In this document: one piece after another, positions 10,736-19,546 of the stretch | Layout of the letters: each line of letters opens with the position of its first letter | Position numbering within the stretch: position 1 is the first letter of the stretch | DNA from: Symbiodinium natans | Taxonomy: Eukaryota; Sar; Dinophyceae; Suessiales; Symbiodiniaceae | Direction: 5' to 3' | NCBI GenBank assembly: GCA_905221605.1 | Contig: CAJNDS010000243.1 | Span: forward strand, 1 to 64,000 | Length of the DNA: 64,000 nucleotides | Notes under the pieces: generated by a model | Seen by the model: only the letters and a program-made list of their open reading frames with translations | Told to the model about the DNA's origin: nothing | The model's database searches: none | Translations under genes and position numbers: made by a program

Positions 10736-13700
10736 TCCACTCGATCCAGTTCTGTCCCGTCGGCAACCACTCCCACCGTGCCTCCAGATCCTATCACCAT
10801 CGTTCCTTCGCCACTGTCTCCGCTTCTCGTTGCCTGCTGCGTCTCTCTATCCGAATATTCCTGCTCGGACTTGAGGTCGCTCAGGGTCTTGATGTTGCTA
10901 CCCGTCCCAGCACCACCCTTCCATCTGGGAGCCTGCATAACCGCCCCCTTGGTATCACCTCGTGTTGGCACCGGCGGAGCCGGCGGTCTATCCCCTTGAT
11001 CACCTTTCCCAGCGGTTCCCCTAAGTGCTCCGCCATCTCTGCCATCTCCCGCCTTTTCCCCGGCACTTTTTCTCTTCTCGTCTCTTGCTTGCTTCTCTTG
11101 TCGTTGGTTCGCGAGCTCCTGAGCACTCTCGAGCAGCTCCTTCCTCTTCTTCGCCTCCCGGTTTTCTTTCTTCGCCTTCTTTTGTTCTGACCGACTCCTC
11201 ACGGTGGCGAAACCCTCGTCACTGCCTTCCTTGAACTCCTCAGTCATCGATGCGTCTCCCTCTCGAGCAGATTGGTTCTCCGGTCTATCCTCACCCATAG
11301 CATCATCCTCTTCTCCATCCGACTCTGCATCGTCCTCCATCATCTCTGCGTCATCTGCCATCGCCTTCAGCTGCCCGATAGCCTCCATAGCCCTTAGAGC
11401 TTGGTATTCGGGGTCCTTCATGTGGAAGCCGGCCGCCGTGTAAATGATCACTTTCATCCGGTGCCAAGAACCCCTATCTCCGGCTGACACACAGTGAGCT
11501 TCGGACTTACCACACATCGTCTTCCACACCGACTCATCTATCCTGGCAGCCATCTCCGTACACACCCCTTGTCTATCCGATGTCCTAAGGCTCTCCGTGA
11601 CTCCCGTGATCTTTGTCTCTGGCACAATCACTTTCGTTTTCAGTGACCGGTCTGCCTTCGCCACTTCTATCCAGCGTCTGAGCCAGACTCCAACCTCTCC
11701 AATGCTATCCCTGCCCTCCTCGCCGATCACCTCCCTAATAGCTGAAGTTTCTCTATCATATAACTCCATGTCTCGCGGGGTCGGCCACATCATTCCAAAC
11801 ATCGAGATGAACAGGATCTGCGCCCAGAAACCGAACGTTCGCCCGGCACTGATGTACAACTTTCCCGCGTCCACCCCTATTCGAGGAAACGCCGTACGCA
11901 TAACGTTCCAAGGCAGAGTGATGATTCCAGACTTCTTCATCAGTTTATCCATGGCTTCTCCAGCCCTTATCAGCTCCTTGGCCTCCTCCCTGACTCTGTA
12001 GTTAGTGGGGAATCCATTCTCTTCGAAATTTCCGGGCCCTACCCAGAGCACATTGGCATTGGCTTTCCTGATCGTCTCCCTCGTCTCCCTCGCCACCTTG
12101 GTTTTAGTGTCATCGTCTGTAGCCTCGAACCGTCTCACCTCTTCTATTGCTCGGCGAGCATTCCCTGCTGCCATTCCAGCTGGGGCCAATACCACAATAA
12201 TGTTCGTCACTTGATTCCCTCCCATGCCCTTCGAGACGCATTCCTTGCACACTTCCTGAACCTTCTTGTACGCACCCTGGTAGGTCATCTCCTGCGTTCC
12301 TGTCAGTTTGTGTGTAATGAACGACATACTCTCCGCGGCCTTTCCATAGTCTCCGTGCGCCTTCAATAGCAATCCTATCCACTCTCGGACTTCCCCTGGT
12401 GACGCCGGATTCTTCTTATTCGAGACGCCCTCTATCCCCTCAGGTATGATGATGTGCACGTAGGTCTTCTGATCCGCACTACATCGGAGCTGAAGTGGCG
12501 GCTTCATTCCCTCCGCCCACCATGTCACCAGCTCAGCCGCCTTGCGCTCATGGAATGCAGTAGCTATGTCAAACATCCACTCGTAGGTCTCCACCGCGGA
12601 CTCAAGCTCGCTCGAAAGCGCTGGCTCCATCAATCTCCCTCCAACTCCGCCCATTCCTACGCCAATGATAGCCGCCCAGGCCTGAGCCTCGAACGCCCAG
12701 CTCTGGTCGACGTCCTCCGGTCTGTTCCACCCATATTTCCTGGGTGCCTTTTCTATCCCCAACACTATGCTCCCCACGTCCGCCATTTCCAAAACCTTGC
12801 CCATGTGGTGCGTGGCCTTATTCGCCTTCTCCATGACTTTCTCCTCTATCCCGCTGCTCTCCACACACCGTCTGTAAATGGCTGGCCCCACAAAACTCCT
12901 CCACGGCATCTTCACGACGGCGCTATCGTGTCCCGTGGCCATTGGGGCCTCTATCCCCATATACTCCAATAAACGTATCACATTGGCCCATTCACTATCC
13001 ACCGGGTAGTAGTCCTTGTCTCGATCAGGCCCAGACACGCCCCCACCGCTAGGCAACTCCGCTATCCATCCCCTCATGAGCTCTATCAAACCACTTCTTG
13101 AGCCAGTTGGCTGTTCGACGACCTTCGTGACATTTTCGTCACCTTCCCGATGCAGGAACTCACGTTCCATCTTCCAATCCACAGGGCGCTCAGGAAGAGG
13201 TCCTCGGGCCGGGCCTATGATTGCGCGCTTTTTCAGGTGATAGCGCCAATACAGCCTCTCAACCCCTTGTGGATGCTTCTCCATCAGCGCCGACATCTCA
13301 CTCATGAGATGGCTATTCGCTCCTAAACCCGGGTGCTTCGGCCTACAGATAAGTGCTTGCCCGATGATCTTCGTGGCCCTCATAAAGCAGAACAATACCC
13401 CGTCTATCTCCACTCTATCCACATCCAGTCGGATCTGCCCGTCAGGCACCGACGATCTCCTTGTCCCCACATCCATCTTGACATTCTTGCCTATCCTTCT
13501 GAAGCCGGCCAGTACTCTTACTATCCATCCATTCCCTAACGAATGCCATGTAGAGTATGATGCTGTACCACAGATGCTCCGTCCAAACCAGCATCCCGCA
13601 GAGTCGTGCACACTGGGAGCGCCGGTCGTCCACGTGACCAGCGGATGGCTTCGATCTATCCCACCAGATGCTATCATCGACCACAACGCCTCTAGAGACG

Positions 13701-14676
13701 TTCCGTGGAAAATCCACCCGGGCACATTGAACTCCTCATTCCCGACCGACATCTCCTGATTCAGCTTTTCTGCTCCGGCGTATTCGGCCTTCGTGGGTAC
13801 CCACATACATCGCGAATCCGTGAAATGTTCTTTCACATCCTTAATCCCCCCGTCTGCCTGGACCTCCGGAAATGTGGTCACTTCTTCGGCCAGGGACCAG
13901 TGCAACAGGTGTAGAACTGACGTCGGTCCCCCTATTTGCCATGACAGTGTATCCAGATACTCCTTCATCTGCCCATTTGCTGCATTCGCCATAACTCCGT
14001 ATCCTTTTTCTCCCCCCTCGCTTCTCCGGAATTCCTCCATCACGTCTCTTCCTCTCTTCAAGTATTGGCTTTCGTAGGCCCCCATAATCTCGTCTGCCAT
14101 GCCTATCACCTTGATCTTGGGCTGCGCCTCCGTCCATATCCTCAGCTTCTCCTCGCTCGACTTATGGCTGACCGCTATCCGCTCCGCAACCTGAGACGGT
14201 GGAATTGCATACTTCAGTGGTCGCACGGCCAACCATGTCATCATGCCTTTGATCGCATCATCGAACGGGCTCTTCTCTGTGTCGTCCATGTGGATCTCCG
14301 CCCAATCTAGGTTCCTTCTGCTGATCCCTCCCCAGCTAGCCCTGAACGGGTCCTTGCTTCCGTTCGTGACGTCATACACCCCTCCCACAGAGATGGCTAT
14401 CGGTGCCACACCAGCTATCATCCTCTCATATGATCTCCCCTTCTGGAAGGACTTCTCTGTTTCATCAGTCGCGCCGATGAATTTAGGGGCCCATGGTGTA
14501 TCAACGTCTCCTCCCGTGCCCGCTGTGGGCATGGCACATCCCGGCACGTCCATCCCTCTAGCCAATCGCACCCCTATCAAGTCGTTCAGCTTCTCCTTCG
14601 ACAGGTTCCCGGCATCAGGACTCGCCTGGGGTGGCGGCTTCGTCCCTTTCGGGGTAAGATGTGATGAAGCGTCCAC
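10609..14676 (-). CDS. ORF4: large protein of unknown function with an ADP-ribosyltransferase-like segment
   Basis: This is a 1355-codon frame from a GTG at 14676, open to about 14688. The first ATG is at 14553, just past the ORF3 stop. It occupies the place where copia elements encode reverse transcriptase, but I see no YxDD catalytic loop in context and no RNase H acidic set. Residues about 320-335 read FHGTSLEALWSMIASGG, followed by a histidine and GCWFGRS. This resembles the H-x-T strand and following helix, and the later G-(V/C)-(Y/W)-F strand, of PARP-like transferases. Hydrophobic strands near 827, 872 and 915 suggest a Rossmann-like or SGNH-like alpha/beta unit. Residues about 1160-1205 are a Lys/Glu-rich helix, followed by a disordered Gly-rich tail. 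It is a real coding region, judged by length and by tail-to-head overlap with its neighbours, but the function is unassigned. Confidence 0.75.
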   Translation of the reverse strand: MDASSHLTPKGTKPPPQASPDAGNLSKEKLNDLIGVRLARGMDVPGCAMPTAGTGGDVDTPWAPKFIGATDETEKSFQKGRSYERMIAGVAPIAISVGGVYDVTNGSKDPFRASWGGISRRNLDWAEIHMDDTEKSPFDDAIKGMMTWLAVRPLKYAIPPSQVAERIAVSHKSSEEKLRIWTEAQPKIKVIGMADEIMGAYESQYLKRGRDVMEEFRRSEGGEKGYGVMANAANGQMKEYLDTLSWQIGGPTSVLHLLHWSLAEEVTTFPEVQADGGIKDVKEHFTDSRCMWVPTKAEYAGAEKLNQEMSVGNEEFNVPGWIFHGTSLEALWSMIASGGIDRSHPLVTWTTGAPSVHDSAGCWFGRSICGTASYSTWHSLGNGWIVRVLAGFRRIGKNVKMDVGTRRSSVPDGQIRLDVDRVEIDGVLFCFMRATKIIGQALICRPKHPGLGANSHLMSEMSALMEKHPQGVERLYWRYHLKKRAIIGPARGPLPERPVDWKMEREFLHREGDENVTKVVEQPTGSRSGLIELMRGWIAELPSGGGVSGPDRDKDYYPVDSEWANVIRLLEYMGIEAPMATGHDSAVVKMPWRSFVGPAIYRRCVESSGIEEKVMEKANKATHHMGKVLEMADVGSIVLGIEKAPRKYGWNRPEDVDQSWAFEAQAWAAIIGVGMGGVGGRLMEPALSSELESAVETYEWMFDIATAFHERKAAELVTWWAEGMKPPLQLRCSADQKTYVHIIIPEGIEGVSNKKNPASPGEVREWIGLLLKAHGDYGKAAESMSFITHKLTGTQEMTYQGAYKKVQEVCKECVSKGMGGNQVTNIIVVLAPAGMAAGNARRAIEEVRRFEATDDDTKTKVARETRETIRKANANVLWVGPGNFEENGFPTNYRVREEAKELIRAGEAMDKLMKKSGIITLPWNVMRTAFPRIGVDAGKLYISAGRTFGFWAQILFISMFGMMWPTPRDMELYDRETSAIREVIGEEGRDSIGEVGVWLRRWIEVAKADRSLKTKVIVPETKITGVTESLRTSDRQGVCTEMAARIDESVWKTMCGKSEAHCVSAGDRGSWHRMKVIIYTAAGFHMKDPEYQALRAMEAIGQLKAMADDAEMMEDDAESDGEEDDAMGEDRPENQSAREGDASMTEEFKEGSDEGFATVRSRSEQKKAKKENREAKKRKELLESAQELANQRQEKQARDEKRKSAGEKAGDGRDGGALRGTAGKGDQGDRPPAPPVPTRGDTKGAVMQAPRWKGGAGTGSNIKTLSDLKSEQEYSDRETQQATRSGDSGEGTMVIGSGGTVGVVADGTELDRVECVGTGESGGILRLRMEEEGSPVIEAPWSRNTRAGQVLGRGI

Positions 14677-17600
14677 GAATGGTCTATCTCATCATGTTCC
14701 CAGAAATCCCCGTTTTGAAGATGCCGATCGTCGCACTTAATTTGTCTCATCACATCGGCTCGTACCCTTCTCTCCTCTGCGAAGATTTCCTCCGTCTCCT
14801 CTCCTTGCTGCCCCTCTCTCTCCAGTTCCAACCTGGCCAGGGCATCAGCTCGAGTCGCTGTCATGATTCTCGACTTCCTATCAGCCACAGCTTGCATCGG
14901 GAAGTAGTTGGGCATCTCCTCGTCAAGTACTATCCTCTTCACGCGGTGTATCGACGGTACCGTCCATCCGTGATACAGGTGCGCCAGCTCAACCACTATA
15001 TAGTCTCCGCTCGGAACACCCCCTGGTTGGAGCGCGTAACCTAGGAACAATCCGGGTGATGTCGGAGTGTCGAACTTTGCCTTGGATGCCATGGCATACG
15101 CTTGCTCTTCCTCGGCGTCGTGATCTACATATTCTTCCCCATCCCCACCGTTGTCTGCACACGCTGCCTGGCATAAGCCATCCGCTAATGTCGCAAAGTG
15201 CTCATCCAATCTGAAGCCCAGCCTCATCAACTTCCACTTGTCGTCCACAGATGCCCTTTTACCCGCTGCCAGGGTATATCCCACCGCTATCACTCTATCC
15301 TCCGGCGCCAAGGCATCTTCGGTAGCATGCCAAACTCTTGGATTGAACTTTAGCCCACTATCAACCTTCCGAGTCCTTCCCCATATCCATTTTCCCGGAA
15401 GCACCTCTTTCTTTATCCCGGCGGCGTCGCCACTCTCGTTCGCACACTGTTCCTCTTCTGTCCAGATCATAGCTTCACCCGCCCTCTCGCTTACCGGCAC
15501 AACAAAGTTGTATGTCTGACTCTCGTTGAACTTGTCCTTGTGAGGCCCCATCCTGGTTCCGACAGACACAATCACCGTTGTAAAAGTAGCTTCTGGGAAG
15601 CATTTTGCTATCAGCTCGCAGCACACCATGGCTATCCCCGGATAATCTTTGGCACTATTCGTAACGCCAATCTTTCCTCCGTACGCATACAGCCCCAGGA
15701 CTATGAACCCTCTACCGGTGGCCATGCTCCGCGAATTCTTCGCTATTCCTTTTTCTATCGAAGTGAACTTCAGGATGATGTCCTTTGCATGCTGCACATC
15801 AAAGTCCTGCGTCATGACCATGTCGAGCGCACGTCTATCGATCTCTCTCAGCTCTTCCTCCCTTTGCGAGCGTTGTTCTTTAGTTTCCTTCGTTTCAGAG
15901 GGCAAGGCCATGCTCGAAACATCTTCATCAGCTCCGAGAATCTCAAGAGCGTCATTTTCAGGATCCCCCCGTTCGAGCAGGGCCGCGTCCTCTTTGCCAG
16001 CTTTTCTAGGCTTTTCAGCAATGGGGAGGTAGTTAACAAGTGCCCCGAAAGGAATCAGTTTCACTTTGTCTTGCTCGTTGCCATGTCTTTTCCCGTACGG
16101 GCTTACCCCGTCCACCTGTTGTACGTTCCTATGGAAGCAGAACGTCTGCACAGCGTATGGCCACCACTTCGGTTCTAGTCCTGCTTGTCTCAGTAATACC
16201 CTGCCACCGTAGATTACTTCTTTGACCTTGAGCTCCGCTATGCTATTCGTTCGGGGTAATCCGGGTGTAGAAGTCGCCCTGCAAGTTCCTATGATATCGC
16301 AGGCTTTTGAGAATTCACCGGCTCCGTCTGCGTACAGATGCACCACCATATCTGGGCCTCGGAACTCGTTGATAGCTCGCACAAACTCATCCGTTCCTCT
16401 GGACTTCACGGGCGTGCAGTGTATCCACTGTGTCTTGAAGTCGAACATCACGATTGCGTTGTTTTCTCCGCGGATTCCCTTGTCTTTGTTGCTGCGAAGC
16501 ACTATCGTGTCAGCAGTGACCCTCTCTCCGAACTTCTCGGCACCCTTGTCGGTGATGCCTTCGCCCCTGTTGAAGGGAACGTTTATTGCTTTGCCTTGTC
16601 GACAAGCAACGCAGTGCATGTTCTTTGGGAGATGCGTGAGCAAATGTTCCGCCGATTTTGCATACTCCGGTGAGTATCTTGCTCTCCGGATGCTCACAGC
16701 TTTGCTCGACCCTATCCCTTCGCCAGGTCTATCCGCAACTCGAACTTGATCTGCAGGTCCGACTTCTGCCTCTGTTTGTTCCACTTCTCCCATGTCACCG
16801 GCGCTATCATCCTTCTGAGGCTCTCCCACTCCTCTTCTGGCCTGCTCTTCGTCGGCTATTCCGGGCAAATCTATATCAACATCCAATTCGCCTCCGTTTT
16901 CGGTGCTTTCTTCTTCGCCGGGTACAGCGACGACTTGCTCCGCGATCCTTAGGTCGTCATCCGGATTCTTCTTCATTCCGCGGACGAGCTGAAATTCCAC
17001 ATCCGTCATATTGCGTGCGCTTTGTCCCGCCTCAATCTGCTCAGGACTTAAAGCTCTTTCACAAAACCCGCATACCCCGGATGAATCAGCCTTACACGCG
17101 GCGCAGTAGAACGTCGTTCTCAGTCGACCATCACAATCATCTTGTTCTATCATTGTCTCCCTATTCCTCTCGTCTATCCCCTTTTCGGCCACTGATGATA
17201 CTCGGTGGTGCTTACGCATAGTCTCCTTAATGGCTCGCACTAATCCCGGTGCCCACTCCGCCCAGTTTTGCGATTCGCTCATCTCGCCCTTGCTTCTATC
17301 ACTGCTATCATTCGCCGCTCCAGTCCCTGGTCCTCTAAGATTGACCGCCCATCCTATCAACTCTGCGTCAGTCGCTATCGTTGTCGGCTTTTTCCTAGAG
17401 TGTCCCATCGGTCCCTGATCAAAACTGAACAGCTTCGTTCCTAGGATGGCACTCGTCCTATCCCATTCTTCTGTCGCCCACAATGATGCGTATCCCCCCT
17501 CTGGCGTATCATCCCAATACGTCTCGGGGTCCTGAGGCTGCTCAATGAGACACATCGTTGGGGCTCTCAATCGTCGGTGACGTGCCTTTCCTATCACCAC

Positions 17601-17702
17601 AAGCATGCACACGCGCAGTATGATGATATCGTCGTCCCGGCATTCCTGCTTCTGGGCCCAACTGATAAATGAGTATCCCCACCTCTCCGGTCCGTTCCTC
17701 AC
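14586..17702 (-). CDS. ORF3: integrase with 2OG-Fe(II)-oxygenase-like domain
   Basis: The frame opens directly after an in-frame TAG and its first possible start is a GTG at 17702 that overlaps the ORF2 stop (GTGA). The first in-frame ATG is at residue 33. Residues 1-80 appear to continue the methyltransferase-like domain of ORF2. A zinc ribbon (Cys 200, 203, 211, 214) and an acidic linker follow. The integrase begins with H353-x3-H357 and C364-x2-C367, a shortened HHCC finger, and has catalytic candidates D398 (VTAD), D459 (YADG) and E490. Residues about 660-815 carry H721-x-D723, H792 and R803 on predicted beta strands, the metal and cosubstrate ligands of 2OG-Fe(II) dioxygenases. A LFLGYALQPGG segment near 875 resembles the post-integrase GYFLGY block of copia elements, after which reverse transcriptase would normally start. 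It does not. Integrase is near certain; the oxygenase is an inference from motif spacing. Confidence 0.88.
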   Translation of the reverse strand: MRNGPERWGYSFISWAQKQECRDDDIIILRVCMLVVIGKARHRRLRAPTMCLIEQPQDPETYWDDTPEGGYASLWATEEWDRTSAILGTKLFSFDQGPMGHSRKKPTTIATDAELIGWAVNLRGPGTGAANDSSDRSKGEMSESQNWAEWAPGLVRAIKETMRKHHRVSSVAEKGIDERNRETMIEQDDCDGRLRTTFYCAACKADSSGVCGFCERALSPEQIEAGQSARNMTDVEFQLVRGMKKNPDDDLRIAEQVVAVPGEEESTENGGELDVDIDLPGIADEEQARRGVGEPQKDDSAGDMGEVEQTEAEVGPADQVRVADRPGEGIGSSKAVSIRRARYSPEYAKSAEHLLTHLPKNMHCVACRQGKAINVPFNRGEGITDKGAEKFGERVTADTIVLRSNKDKGIRGENNAIVMFDFKTQWIHCTPVKSRGTDEFVRAINEFRGPDMVVHLYADGAGEFSKACDIIGTCRATSTPGLPRTNSIAELKVKEVIYGGRVLLRQAGLEPKWWPYAVQTFCFHRNVQQVDGVSPYGKRHGNEQDKVKLIPFGALVNYLPIAEKPRKAGKEDAALLERGDPENDALEILGADEDVSSMALPSETKETKEQRSQREEELREIDRRALDMVMTQDFDVQHAKDIILKFTSIEKGIAKNSRSMATGRGFIVLGLYAYGGKIGVTNSAKDYPGIAMVCCELIAKCFPEATFTTVIVSVGTRMGPHKDKFNESQTYNFVVPVSERAGEAMIWTEEEQCANESGDAAGIKKEVLPGKWIWGRTRKVDSGLKFNPRVWHATEDALAPEDRVIAVGYTLAAGKRASVDDKWKLMRLGFRLDEHFATLADGLCQAACADNGGDGEEYVDHDAEEEQAYAMASKAKFDTPTSPGLFLGYALQPGGVPSGDYIVVELAHLYHGWTVPSIHRVKRIVLDEEMPNYFPMQAVADRKSRIMTATRADALARLELEREGQQGEETEEIFAEERRVRADVMRQIKCDDRHLQNGDFWEHDEIDHSWTLHHILPRKGRSRHPRRVLMPGTCRRRS
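14643..14649 (-). promoter_or_regulatory. Candidate -1 slippery heptamer at the ORF3/ORF4 overlap
   Basis: In the ORF3 frame the minus strand reads A AAG GGA, which fits the X XXY YYZ rule and lies inside the shared open window (14586-14688). Slippage of one base here leads straight into the ORF4 frame. Y = G is less common than A or T in known sites, and no downstream pseudoknot was worked out. At the other junctions I found only imperfect relatives: C AAG GGG near 19525-19531 and T GGG GGG near 10709-10715. Confidence 0.35.
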
Positions 17703-19546
17703 CTAAGCGGAATCGGACCAGGCCTTCTGTATCTCATCACGGACCTCGTTCTGCAAGGCGGTCCGGCTAGCCAGCAAAAAACCAAATTGGTCGTGGCCAG
17801 CTTCACTAGCCACCACCATGTATCAGATCGCAGCACGTTCTCCTCCATATCGATATCTATCACACTCATTCCCAGTTCGCTTGCGATGTCATCAAACTTT
17901 CCCCTTGACTTTCCACAACAAATGTGCACAATAACCCTTCTGTTCCCTTCAATCGCTTTCCTTATCTTCATGATTTCAGGTCTCGTTTCTCCCTGGGGCT
18001 TATGTGCCTTTCCGCCGTCAAGTATCTCTTGAGGAGCAAGTGGCCATAAACACCTTGCTATCTCGACTAGCGTCTCTGCCTCGCCACCGGCACCGATGTT
18101 CTTGTCCAGCATCATCGTCAGGTCATCTAACCCCGCGTCTTCGTCCGCAGCCATTCTATTCAAGATATGTTTTCTCACCTTCGCGCTATCGCTCTGCACC
18201 GCTTCTCCTGCATCCGCTCCTTCGAATGTGAGCCCTTCTATCTTGAACATGGTCTTGCCTGTCCATAAGTCCTCTTCCGCGTCTCTATTCTCTCCCTCAC
18301 TGTACTTGTCCACCCAGTCTATCCATTCCGCCACGGTTTTGCCATCTTTGTACACACGTTTGGATCTACATCTCTCGGCGAATCGCGGCACCAGTGCATG
18401 TATCTCTGGGAATTTCAGTGTTTCAAACCATGGATCGCAAGTCTTCGTTCTTGGCTTGTTGTGGAAACACACCGCTTTATTACCCGTTAACATCCACTTG
18501 TCTAGTAGCCTCCCGTCATCGTTGGTGGCCTTTCCTATCGGTTCCTCTTCGGTGTCTCTATCCGTGTCCGAGTCCACGCTTTTGGGGCTACATTCATCCT
18601 GTTTCTCTTCAAGTCTTCTCGGACTGGAATTTCCTCGCACGGGCAGTTCAATCGCAAGAGGCGCTGGCATAGCAGGATAGATGTGATAGTCATTACGCTC
18701 ACTTTCGTTAACAACCGTTGACATTCTATCCACCATGTATGGGATATCCCCGATGACTTTTAGCACTATCAAGCTCGAATCAGGCTTGACGAACACGGGG
18801 TTTGCACCCGCCAGCCAATGAAATGAATATCCCATTTTCATACATCTCCTCCCCATTGATAGAACAGCGGGAGTACTCTCGAGCATTCTAATCCTCATCG
18901 TCTCAGGCATCCCTTGTATATCCATGCATATCTCTTGCTTTGACGTGGTGTTGCCGTTGGCAGTGTTGAACCTCACTTTCTTCGCCTCAATGGCCATATC
19001 TTTTTCATCCTGGGTGAGGTCTGCTTCTGCTATCAGATCCATAGCGCACCCCGAGTCTATCATCCATCGTCTAATTACCGGGGGCAAGCAATGCTGTGCA
19101 GACGCCGCCGGTTGACTAACCTCTCGACTATCCACGCGGAATCTCTCGTCGACTATACCTATTCTCCTGCATTCTTCCACTATCCTATCAGCCAGTCTTG
19201 ATGCATCCCTACCTTCCTCGCCTTGCTCCCCGGCAAGTATGTCCAGCACGACCTCTTCGGCTAGGGATATTCCTCGTAGCCTTGCCTTTGCCTCTTCAAT
19301 CACGGGATATCGTTTCACATCATGTACATACCCCTTCTTGTGTACGTTTTTGCATTTTCGTACCATCTTATCAGCTGTGTGTCCTTTCCAATAGCATATA
19401 TCCAGTCCTGCTATCCCCGTCTCTTCGGAGCCCAACCCCTTGACTCGCCTATTACCCTTCTTCACTCGCTCCCTGCCTGTCGTCGTCACCAGTATTCCCC
19501 TATGCGTGCCTTCGGCGCCATCATCCCCTTGTCGTACCACAGGCAT
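17699..19546 (-). CDS. ORF2: retropepsin-type aspartic protease plus N-terminal half of a C5-methyltransferase-like domain
   Basis: This ORF encodes 615 residues from an ATG at 19546, but its frame is open back to about 19615, so entry by -1 frameshift from ORF1 is possible. An early Cys/His group at residues 51-69 (C-x4-H-x8-C-x3-H) is knuckle-like. Residues 162-166 read MIDSG, the active-site D-S-G of aspartic proteases. An ANGN-type flap region and a later hydrophobic LSMG follow, so the protease spans about 155-290. The C-terminal 75 residues have an IVHICCG start, an acidic VIDIDM strand and a GPPCRTRS motif, matching the arrangement of the C5-cytosine methyltransferase fold and its Pro-Cys motif. 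The frame stops just after PGPIPLR, in mid-domain, and the similarity seems to continue in ORF3. The protease call is firm; the methyltransferase-like call is a fold-level inference. Confidence 0.82.
   Translation of the reverse strand: MPVVRQGDDGAEGTHRGILVTTTGRERVKKGNRRVKGLGSEETGIAGLDICYWKGHTADKMVRKCKNVHKKGYVHDVKRYPVIEEAKARLRGISLAEEVVLDILAGEQGEEGRDASRLADRIVEECRRIGIVDERFRVDSREVSQPAASAQHCLPPVIRRWMIDSGCAMDLIAEADLTQDEKDMAIEAKKVRFNTANGNTTSKQEICMDIQGMPETMRIRMLESTPAVLSMGRRCMKMGYSFHWLAGANPVFVKPDSSLIVLKVIGDIPYMVDRMSTVVNESERNDYHIYPAMPAPLAIELPVRGNSSPRRLEEKQDECSPKSVDSDTDRDTEEEPIGKATNDDGRLLDKWMLTGNKAVCFHNKPRTKTCDPWFETLKFPEIHALVPRFAERCRSKRVYKDGKTVAEWIDWVDKYSEGENRDAEEDLWTGKTMFKIEGLTFEGADAGEAVQSDSAKVRKHILNRMAADEDAGLDDLTMMLDKNIGAGGEAETLVEIARCLWPLAPQEILDGGKAHKPQGETRPEIMKIRKAIEGNRRVIVHICCGKSRGKFDDIASELGMSVIDIDMEENVLRSDTWWWLVKLATTNLVFCWLAGPPCRTRSVMRYRRPGPIPLR

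Noticed and set aside
14200-14320. IHMDD in ORF4 as a reverse transcriptase YxDD box
   Set aside because: The surrounding residues do not form the hydrophobic strands around a polymerase catalytic loop, and the other polymerase blocks are missing.
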